Positions 31,291 through 43,200 of a DNA stretch of 64,000 nt are shown here, piece after piece (position 1 is the first letter of the stretch; the number at the start of each line of letters is the position of its first letter). Where the stretch lies: contig JAUCBJ010008501.1 in assembly GCA_032718475.1 (NCBI GenBank), positions 113,413-177,412 of the forward strand, given 5' to 3'. The translations under genes and the position numbers were made by a program. This stretch comes from Nemertoderma westbladi (Eukaryota; Xenacoelomorpha; Nemertodermatida; Nemertodermatidae). Below the pieces are notes generated by a model, which worked only from the letters and a program-made list of their open reading frames with translations, was not told where the DNA came from and searched no databases.

Positions 31291-34200
31291 GTTGGTGAGT
31301 CCCACAAGGGCATGGCTACAGCCACAAATGGTGCAGCAAGATCCAAGGTTAGTGAGTCCCACAAGGGCATGGCTACAGCCACAAATGGTGCAGCAAGATC
31401 CAAGGTTAGTGAGTCCCACAAGGGCATGGCTACAGCCACAAATGGTGCAGCAAGATCCAAGGTTAGTGAGTCCCACAAGGGCATGGCTACAGCCACAACT
31501 GGTGCAGCAAGATCCAAGGTTCGTGAGTCCCACAAGGGCATGGCTACAGCCACAAATGGTGCAGCAAGATCCAAGGTTAGTGAGTCCCACAAAGGGCATG
31601 GCTACAGCCACAAATGGTGCAGCAAGATGCAAGGTTAGTGAGAGGATCCATTGCTATCAATCAATAATGTTATTGTCATAATTTACGTGCCTATGCAGGG
31701 CAGCCTAATAACGAAATTCGCAAAACGAAACATTGAGCGAAGTACACAGTATATTGTATGTAAAAAAAAAACCGCCCATGTGAAGAATACCAGGATTTCA
31801 CTTTTCGGTCGACTTTTTATATATGAATTATGCATTTTATATATGAAGACTTTTTTTTAAATTTATCCTTAATTAAGTGTTTTATAGCGCTTATTTCTGT
31901 CTTATAACCTGTACATATACTAATTCGTTTATTGTTTTACTACTACTACTACTACTAGGATCGGCATGCTGCATTGCAGCTGCATTTTTAAGAATCTGTG
32001 CCGGCTTGTCAACAAAATTGCACCGCCACAACTCCCTATCACCCATGACATTTGCTAGATCATCCGCATCTTTAAGGCCAGTGTCCTTTAAGATGCGTCT
32101 CAAGAAAGTCATGGGCTGTCCACCATGCTTATTCACTCCATGAGGCTGCCAAAGTACAAGATTATGCACTGGCTGGTCCTCACGGCGAAAGCAATGTCCT
32201 GCAAAGCGGAGGCGATTTTGTTCTAGTGTCAAGCTTGGGGGAACCAATGAGACACCTCCAATGTTATATAGTGTCTGGTTGGAGATGTGTGCATTGTACT
32301 TGACACAATGAACCCGGCGTAGCATTCTTGTGAATGTGCCATCCAGAGATTTGGTGTCCTCAGCAGTTAGAGCCCAGCATGGACTCCCGTAGAGGAGTAC
32401 TGGAACTACTGCTGCTCTAAATAATCGGACCTTAAGTTTCCGATTAATTCTCGGTGATTTCCAAATCCTGGAAAGCCTATTCAAGGCTGTCCATGCCTTT
32501 CCCTTACGTATTCGAAGGTCCTCACCTGACTTCCGGATCCATGATCCCAGGTAACAGAACAACAGAAGTCGTCCACATGTTCAAGCATACCATCCTTTGA
32601 GCTTATGCTCATCCGATCAGAGACTTGCTGAGGACTTTCAAAGTTAACGGTCAGAATTTTGGTCTTTCTGGAGTTAATAAAAAGACCAACACTAGAAGCA
32701 GCATGTTCTAATGAGCTGAGGAGCCGTTGGGCTCCCTCTAATGATTCTGAGAGTACTCCTAAGTCATCAGCAAAGTCTAGATCAGTTAGGTACTTGGGAG
32801 GATTTCCTCGACTTCTGGAGCCAGTAGGTGGAGTTATCATCACCCCATCATCATTATGATGATCTAAGGACATGCGTAGAACATAGTCAACCACAATAAT
32901 GAACAAGAATGGTGCAAGTGTGTCTCCTTGGAGGACGCCCCATAACACTTCAAATGGTTCTGTGTCACCGTCAACAGTAGACACAAATGTTGTCGAACCA
33001 TCGTATACTGATCTGATTGCTGCAATAATTTCATCAGGAATCCCATATAATGAAAGTATGCTGAACATACGTGAGCGAGAGACTGAATCAAAGGCCTTGA
33101 AGAAGTCAACAAAGATAACAGCCAGATGCCTGTCTTTCTTTTTTGATAATTCTTCAATTATCCTTCTAAGTGCCAAAATGGGCTCCATGGTCCCACGACC
33201 TTTACGGAACCCATTCTGATTTCCACGGAGCAGTCTCTCAATGGGATCCCTGATGCGATTTAATAGAATCCTATTGTATAGCTTTGCAGCAATCGAGATC
33301 AATGAGATTCCCCGAAAAGAACCATAGAGTGTTAGGTTGCCCTTCTTGGGAACTGGCACCAACTTATTTGTTTTCATTTCTTGTGGGACTCTTGTTGTTC
33401 GGTACATGTCTACTATGATGGGATTGTTTTGGTTAGATTCAGTCCTTCTGTAACCTGTATTTTCGGCGAAAACCTGGTATTCTTCACATGGGGGTAACTG
33501 CAAAGTCAAATATAACGGCAGAAATTCTGGTATTCTTCACGAAATAAAGCGAAATATCCAATAGATGCTTTGGGGTGTAAACAGAATTTTGATTGAGTGA
33601 ATTCTACGATTATGATCGGTCATTCTAGAATTAATTTACTGTTGCTAGGCAACCAACAGGTCCCTTGCATACACAACTAGGTCCAATAATGAACCTATCA
33701 TCAAAGTTTCATCCAATTCCTTCAACATTAAGTGCAAGAAGTTGTGTGTACAAACAAACACACAAACATACAAACAAACACGTGTGAGAAGTAAGGACAT
33801 CCATCTTGGATCCGTCCAACCTTTATAATAAACTAGTTGGTACTAATTATAAGCTGAATCTGTCCCGAAACCGAAAGTATACGAACACTTTTTTCCCCAA
33901 AGTCAAAAAGGTACTTGCCAATGTATGTAACAAAGGTCTTGACTGCACAAACAAACAACCATTCATTAATTACATTTATTTTATATATTTTCCAGTATGT
34001 GTCAACTTTCTCGCGTGAATTTCGAGAAACAACCGCCAAACAACCTACGAAAGAGCAACTTCTTTCACTTTGTATTAGCGCTTTACGACAGAGCTGGACA
34101 ACCAGTCGAGATCGAAAGAACCGCATTCGTCGACTTTGTGGAAAAGGATACGGTAAGGATATTTAACGATTAATTTCCTTCATTTTTGTTCTCATCACTA

Positions 34201-37200
34201 TAAAAATAAAAGTCATTAGCGATGTTTTAACGTGAAATACGAAACATCGAAGGCAATATACATAAAAATACGAGGCAAAATACAAATTCTAAATTATATA
34301 AAAATCAAAAATTTCGACCGAAAAATGAAAATCTGGTTTTCCTCGCATGCGGGCGACTTTTTTACTCCCCCAGCACAAGCATGTCCCCATATCCCTGGAT
34401 TGGGGTACCACTTACCTACGAAAATGGCTCGTTCACGGGATCGAACCCAGGACCTCCCAGCGAGAATCAAAGGAATTCACCACTCCACAATGTAGATAGT
34501 GGCGTTGTCGGCTTAAGGCATATATGAACCGTTCAATGAAAACCGTGTAAACGACATACACAAGGTTCGGCACCACCATCTCCGTGGATATCAGCTTCTG
34601 TAAACATCTCATCACACGACTATGAACCTACTTTTTTTTCCATATATCATATTAATTAGATTAGTTATTTTATTATTCTAGGAACCCGTGAACGATAAAA
34701 CGAACAACGGAATTCACTACCGACTACAATTACTATACGCTAACGGGATCCGTCAAGAACAATATATTTACGTTAGACTAATCGACTCTCAAACAAAACA
34801 GGTTTGTTTTTCCTAAACCCATAAGTTTTCTTTTAATAAACACAATATAGAGATTATTTTGAACTTTACTTACATATTGCAGAACGGACGGATTAAAATC
34901 TATGATTCCGCTCCTGCGTGGAGTTTATAGGTAATGATGGAGATGACTAAATTGCGTTATCGCCTTTTTATATAACCCGTATTTGATATTTTGGTTCAAA
35001 ACAGTGTCGGCCTACCGCAAAAATGACTTCTAAATGGCTTGGTGTAAGTGACTTCTAGTTCGATAATAATCGTAAAATATCTCATGTCAGAAAAAAAACC
35101 TATTAAATAATCGATTTGATTCGACGAATTTAATACATTTTTAACTTTTTTTTAAATGTTGGCTATTTGCCATTTTTGTGCTTTCGATTTTACGAAAGTT
35201 CTCGGAATGATAATATCGAGAGGTCAGTTATAAAACGTGGCCGGGTGAGCGTTTGGACCTTTAAATAACTTTTATTTTCGTGGCAAATTCCCCATTTCCG
35301 TGGATGTTGGGGTATGATCCCCCAACTTATATTAATACATATACCTGTATGTACTCTTATCTCTGTAATTTTATTCAGGCATGGTAATGTGTTCTGTCAA
35401 TGTGATGTTGTTTATTAATTTAATTACAGGCCATAGTTTATGAAGGTCAAGATAAAAACCCAGAAATGCAACGAGTTTTGTTGACACACGAAATCATGTG
35501 CAGGTAAGTGCTGATATCTAATCCGAAAATTATATTATTGTTTTCTACTACCCTACTAAGTTAATTCCGCTTATACATAAGTTAACCACGTCACAATAAA
35601 TTAGCATGCTTCTGGAGTCATTTTAAATGCGGAATGAAACAATAGCCTTCCCCTTCCCTTCCCCTCGATGTATAACAGACCTAAGAGGCTCTGCGGTAAA
35701 TTATTATGGATTGGCGGAAAAAAGCGCGATTTTATCCTGTATTAAGTGTTTATTTTTACATAAATTATTATATTTTAAAACCCAATACTATTATTTTTCA
35801 GTCGCTGTTGTGAGAAAAAGTCATGTGGCAATCGAAATGAGACGCCGTCTGATCCAGTGATTATAGACAGGTTGGTTGCGTTACGTTAATAAATGAATCA
35901 GATTGCCGGGGGAAATAAATACAGTAGTGTACTATAGAAAATACTACTCGCAAACAATAATAAGCAACAGTTTAGTACATATTAATGCAGTCAATTAACT
36001 TGTTCCTTGTTCCGAGACCGGAAGTAAGTCTTCCGGTCTCCGTAGCCTAAAAGTAACATTATTCAAAGTAACGGTAATGATTTTTTAACATAAAGAGTAA
36101 AAGTAAATTGGCCAGTGAACGTGTGAAACTCGAAACACCGGAGGCAACCCGAAGTCTCATCTCTTTTGGCTGTTACCAAGGCAGGGAGGGCGCCATACTA
36201 ACCCCCTAGGGTGTCGGTGAGCACTCCGTAAACATCCAACCCTTTTGCTTTACTGTTACTCCTCCAGCAGAAGACAGCAGTCCCAGGGGACGCAGCAAAC
36301 TTCGTCCGCAAGCAATCTTCGCCCTCAAAATGAGTGTTAACAACCTCGTTTATTGTTTTGGTTAGAAAAATTCGTCTCTGCCGCAACCTATCGTGTCTGT
36401 GAGCTGTTCCTTACACCCAACCAGTCCAACCCAGCAGACCACCACCGGCCACAGCATGTGTATCTCGTCACTATTGACATGGTTCCCAACAGGACACATT
36501 CCCAACATCACGTAGGGGACGTTTTTTCACGGGAGAAGCCACGCATATCGCATATCAAGCACTTGACATCACCTATTACTTGTTCGAATAGTATCTTGTC
36601 GCAACACAAGCGACAAAAGACTCCACGCATACACGGGACGCAGACACCAATGTAATCCGGCACTGTTCTATAGAAACCGCTACCTTTACATACCGAAAAA
36701 CATTCCTAGTGAAATTAGCGGAGAGCGTATTGAAGCGCCTCTGAGCTACTACTGTAGTATAAGTCAGTTAAAGGACAAACAAGGCACTTTCAATCACTTT
36801 GCTTGAATGCGCAACGGTTAACGAGTATCATAATAATTTTCTCGACCAGTCGCAGTCTTTTAACGAGGGAAAACAAGCCAGGCCCCAACGAAAGGCCTAA
36901 TGAAAATCAGGTGCTCTATCATCATTTTAAGATCTAAATCAATGCCGTAAATACCATTCTCGACAGGAATTAGAAGCCTGGTTATGGCTTTAGAAGGCGT
37001 TAACAGAATATTTAAGCAGCCCCAGCTAGTATTACACCCTTGGGTATTAGCTCTCATACTGCGCCTTGCGTATACTGGTTGATTTTAAGGCTGCCGTTGT
37101 TGTAGGCTCAAGCCCAATCCATCTCTCCACACAAACATATCATCACCTAAATCCCACAGCTGCGCGCGTTCGTGTCATATTGTCCGTCACGCTAGGGGAT

Positions 37201-40200
37201 TCGAGATTTTTTGACGGAAGTTATGTCTCTCCTGTTTGGGACTTGCCACTTATTCGCAGTGGCGCAGCCTCAAGGGGGGGAGGGGGGCATCATGTCACGT
37301 CATATGTCCCCGGCACTTTTTACACTTTTTTTATTCAATTTAAAAAGTCAAATAAACTTAATAAACACTGATCAGGTATTAAACCAACGTGAACTGTTTC
37401 TGCACTGGCAATAAAAGGTCAACGTGATTGGTGTAAGTTGTATTTCCATATCCCCTAAATTTCGTATATTGTTTTGGTTAGAATAAAAAAATAAAATAAT
37501 TGATTTTTACATTTTTTATTTCCCCGTGTCAAGATAATATACTGATTCACCCTGTAAGAAGGAGGAAGGTGAAACCATCTCAGTTTTGCATTTCATGAAG
37601 ATATCTCTAAGATTTGTAAAACCAATTTTTTTTGGAAGGGGGGGGGGGTGTCGTTATTTACCTCCTCCCACTTTCAGGATCGTGGCTGTACCCCTGCTTA
37701 TTCGTACAATTTTCCCTAGAGTTACCGTAGTACATGTACCAGTTCTGTCAGAAAATCAGACTGCGTCGGATAAATCCTTATGGCAGAATGGCCCCATTGG
37801 GTTTAGAGTTAGTTATAAGTCACATCCCAACTAATGTAAACCGAAACCTAAGTCGTAAGTCTAATCTAAGAAATATAGCATTAAATCGATGTGATGAAAA
37901 ATAAATGTTGATCATGAATTGCATTGGTGAACACGCAAGTCTACCAACAAGCAACTAATAGTCTCTCCCTCCTGCACTTTTATTTTAGTTCGATGTTTTT
38001 AACTTTTAGTCCTTTATAGTATGTAAATAAAGTGAGCTTGGAGTCTAATTGCATACCTTTAGATTTGGTAGTCCTCCAGATTTTACAGTCACGTCGGTTT
38101 TGAGTGTATATTTTTGCGAAAAGCGTTTAGATTTTACAATATATTGCAGCTTAATATTATGCATCTAAATTACAAAATAGGTAAGATATGAACGGATATG
38201 TGATATTCTGAATGTGAACGGATACATTCAAGTAATAAAACAAGCAAGCCCGTACCGAATATACTTGTGGCCGGGAATGCGACACACCAACGATAACGCC
38301 TCTCTGTATTGGAATGAATTTTAACTTAGAATGACGAACCTCGAGGCTAGTCATCAAGCAATCTAGATCTTATGCTAAAGCTCAGGTGTGCTTGGTACTG
38401 CGGCCATCAGCTCCCTCATTCTATGTGAATGGGCCACCTGCTCCAACCGCGACACTATGAGGCCCACCACATTATCTCCCCCTACAACCCTACTGCAGCC
38501 AAATTGTACACTTATCGCTTTTCCCCATCATATAAAGTGGATTTATTTTTGTAATTGTTAAAATGGGGAAGTAGGTTATTGTTGATATTTATGTCGATTT
38601 TGAAGGTAAATATCGACAATAATTATAATTATGGTTAAGTTGTTGTTTTCAAAATCGAAATAACAAATTACTGCAATACTACAACTACAGGTACGGAAGT
38701 TCGTAATTTTTGTCAATTTTATTCAATTTTTGAGAGTTTTAGTAAAACTAAGTATGAATGGATATTAAAATAAGTTTTCGGGCTTCAGATGGGAGATGGG
38801 AGGTTGCTCTTTCTCTAATTCCATTGCTATCCAGGGGACAATCGACGTAAATTACAGTAACACCTGATTACAACTGTCTCAACCACTAAAATCTAGAAGG
38901 ACTTTAAGTGTCTAGGGATATTCCGGAAAGTACCAAAGTGGATATCTATCTGGACGAGACAGGGGGGAAACTCGACGCAAAACCCGCCTTGGCGAATTAA
39001 TATCCCGCCTCAATGTTAAATTCTCAATTTAGGGAAAGGAGCAGGTTACAGTGGCACGTTATTTTAACCAAAACAATAAACTAAACACTATAGAACAGGT
39101 TACAGTTTTATTTTTGAGAGTAATCAGCTGTTATTTGCGTCGAATTTCCCCTGGAGAGGGATGAATTTTTATTGCGTCCAGTTTCCCAACCCCCCCCCCC
39201 CCCCCCCCCCCCCTATCTGAACTGGAATGATGGTGGTTTGGTTAAAATATCTAACCATATCAATAATGGTTAAAGAGCTTTTCAGACTTTCACCCTATGG
39301 AGGTTACCTGTCCTATCCAACTGCGGTCGTCTTATCCTTTTTTTAAGACTAATTAAATTTACTAAACAGCAGAGCAGACATGTTTTATCAAGAACCTAAT
39401 GTAGCGATGCGTAAGTGTAAACCAGGGCTAGTTCCAAACCTTGTACGTCATTTGTAAATGGATTTAATGGTTTAATATCGCATGGCATAAAGTCCATGTA
39501 ATGGATGCCTTGGGTATAGTAAACAGGCCTACACCAAATCTAAGATGCGGAGCTTACATTACATTTTCCCTTCCTGACTCTGCACAAATCCTTTAAACCT
39601 CATCCACTCCACTGTAGCCGGTCTCGTTGTACGTAATATTGGCCGGGACCAACCCGAAACACGTAGTTTTACCGATAAAATTGAATCGCGAACGGAATGG
39701 GCACGGGATGCTGTTTGGTATTCAGGGAGTAGCTTGTTTAAGCCCAGTGGTTCGTGCAATCTGCTGCAAGTGGCGAACTGCCATCCTGCAATCACCTTGG
39801 CCCTTAGAGTAATTAAGTTTCCGTGGATGATAACCTCTGAATGAAAGGTTTTACCGTTAATAGTGGCGCAGGCAATATCATTCAGCCCGTCCGCTATTCG
39901 CCCCGTGATAGAGTCCAACCTATCAGCTAAAAATGAGAGTAACTAAATTGCGAAATTTCGCGGCTAGCTTCTTCTCCAAGATCCAGATTTAAGTCGGTTT
40001 TCACCGATTTGCGTTTCCTTTATTCTTTGTGTTTTATGAATCTGCGATGTCAAGTGTGCATTTGGTGTAAACCAGCCTCGAGGGAGAAATGTGAGAAATG
40101 ACAGCAGACACCCAGAGGGAATACGGTTTAGAGCGAGCAACCGCATTATTCCTTATAATGGAAAGGGAAATCGAGCATCGATTGAGGTGGAGATTTATGT

Positions 40201-43200
40201 TAATGTGATAATAGTACCGCGCCATATTTATATGCTCGGGGTTAAACGGTAGATCCGATAACTTGGGATAGTTAGTTCCCAACAGTTTTATCAAGAGTCA
40301 AACAGGTAAAACTGTAGTCGTTGGAGTTTATCTTCCCGTCGGTTACTTTTGAGTAGAAGATTTAACTTTTACAGTTAATTCATTTATCGATAATAGTTGG
40401 AAGAGAGGGAAATCGTTGAATGATTATTTATAATCACAACTTCGAAATAATTTTATCGACTGACATATTAAGTTTTTGTTATACCCATCATATACTCAAG
40501 TTGCCATACAAACCTGAATCGAACATAAACATGTATATATTCGAACATGTACAGGTACATGTACATGGTAATCGAACATGTACCGCAGTAACAATATTTA
40601 GAAGTTTATATTACCCCTTGAGTAGCTCACAATGCCATCGCCATAATAAACCTGATGAGACCCATTCATTAGTGCCATCATAATTATAACGTATAATCAA
40701 ATTCTTACCACGAACTAACTAAAATTTTATGACATCGTATTTGTGATGTTTTATAGATAAATTTAATTACGTCGATGACTTGAAGTTATGACGTCACTCA
40801 CTTATTTACCCGCTGGAATGTGCGCCCACGAAGTATTAGGGCCACAATAGGCCCAATAAACCAGAGTAATTGCTAGCCCGGCTAATCAACTATGCGGAAT
40901 TGTAATCCAGCCCATATGTCCACCGCTGAGACCACGAATAGTTTGAGGGGATAACTAATCTATCTATGTCATAGTAATGTCATGTTCTCCTCTATGGTTG
41001 TAGCTCATCGCTTTAGGACTTGAATAATTAAAATTATCTTTGAGGACAATCGGGTCGGATGGCATTTCTCTAATTAAGTTCTTTGCTCTTCCCATCCGCA
41101 CTTAATAAACACAAGGTTTACAGCCGGTAAAGGACAGTTTTGTTGATCCCCAGAGATATGAACATTAAGGTCATCATCCAACCAAGCCATTGACTAAACT
41201 CCGCACAACAAAGTCAAACTCATGACATATGCAGATATGATAGATTGTTTTTCGTTTCAGCCTTTCACAAATTCATTTTTAATATATTCGAGCTATGTTG
41301 GAGTCGTGGATAGTTGAATATTCGTCTTCTGCTTGTATAATACTAATACTGTGTTCTCTTTTGCAAATGTACTTTTCTTGTTGAAGTAATGTCAAAAAGT
41401 AAAATAAATTTCAAGTTTTCGTCCGGCCTGTTAGGCCTTCTTTGGATTACGCACAAAGTTTGACGACTTCTTTCCAGTAGTGCGGCGGTCCCTCCAGAAC
41501 TATCATACTACTATGGGAACTGGTACTAATTTAGTTACAATTGCAGAGATGCAGAGCAACCATGCGTCTTGGTTATTCCATTTAAAGGGACTAACACATT
41601 CGTCCCGAATCGAAAACTCCATTGCCCCCGGTGCGGGAATCGAACAAACGATCTAAGAAAAAGAGTTGACACTTGAAATTTACACTTGTAAACTTGATTT
41701 GGTTTGCGATTGGTTCCGCCCGGTATGGGTTCGCATCGATAGTTTTAGCTTTCTACGATCAATCAATAACGCTGGTTGTTTCCATTACTTTTACAGGTAT
41801 TTTCTGAAGTTTTTCCTGAAGTGCAATCAAAATTGTTTAAAAAACGCCGGTAACCCCCGTGATATGCGTAGATTCCAGATAGTCTTGGTCACCACGTCGG
41901 ACGTAATAAAGGGCCACATCCTCGGTGTTTCAGGTATGTCTGCATTTTTCAAACAAAAGATTTTCTTTAATTTAAGTAAAAAAATATATTTATATACTTA
42001 CAGTACCTTATTTTTCTGTATTAAACATATATTTAATACTTATACCATTGTAACTTTTACTTATGATTGCTACTCTGTTTTTCCATACAAACATGAACCA
42101 CGAAAAACTTGTAACATGTGAGTCCGCTCCACATTGCCGCATAAATGATGCTATTAAGAAATGTTACGAAAATCAATATTTATTTCATTAAAATGTATTA
42201 TAAAGCGACACTGTGATCCTTCAACGCATCTGTGGTGTAAGTTATTGTATTCTACAACAGTATGTTTCTCCCTCATTTATTATAGAGAACATGTTTGTCC
42301 ACAACAATTCGAAACATGGGCGTCGTTTGCGACGGCCGGATCCGCTGGAAGCGACGCCGGTAATTAAAGCGATATCTCCCAGCGAGGGTTGGACTACTGG
42401 GGGAAGTCCCTTGATCATAATCGGGGACAACTTCTTCGAGGGGTTGCAAGTTGTATTCGGGACGATGCTTGTCTGGAGTGAGGTGAGATGGAAGTTATTG
42501 TCATTTAATTTTAATTTAATTTATTTTAATACATTGCTGAATGAGAAATAAGTCCACAGTAGCAGAGCAAATAAGATGAATATGACGTAACGGTATATAC
42601 GCTGCCCCTGTAATCATAAGGACTATTAATCAACAATTTACTTTTAATAAATTCAAAAGAAAAATAACATAAAATATTCTGTTGCAGGAAATTTTCTTAA
42701 ATCTTCAATAACTTATTACTTTCAAATATTACAATTTACGAAAGGTCTATTAGATTGTTAGAGTTTCATTACTGTTGTTATTTAAATGTTTCCCAACATG
42801 AAATTTGAATTCAATTTCAAATCATTCTTTTCTAGCTCATAACACCTCACGCTCTCAAAGTTCAAACGCCACCGCGACAAATACCAGGGGTGGTGGAGCT
42901 TACGTTATCTTACAAATCCCGACAGTTCTGCAAAGGGGCGCCTGGACGTTATGTTTATATATGTAAGTTCTGGCTCGACTTACACTGAGATAATATTGTT
43001 TAATATACTTAATATTTTAATCTACTTTTCTTTAGAAATATGTATGTTACTGAAGAAAGCTTTCGTGAAAAAAGTTGCAGGCCTTGTATAATATCGAGTG
43101 GTTTTGTTTAAATGTTGACACAGAAAAATGTTAATTTATTATAAATTTTAGAAATTATAATATTTCAGCTATCTTCTCATTTTACAATGAACCAAGGAGT

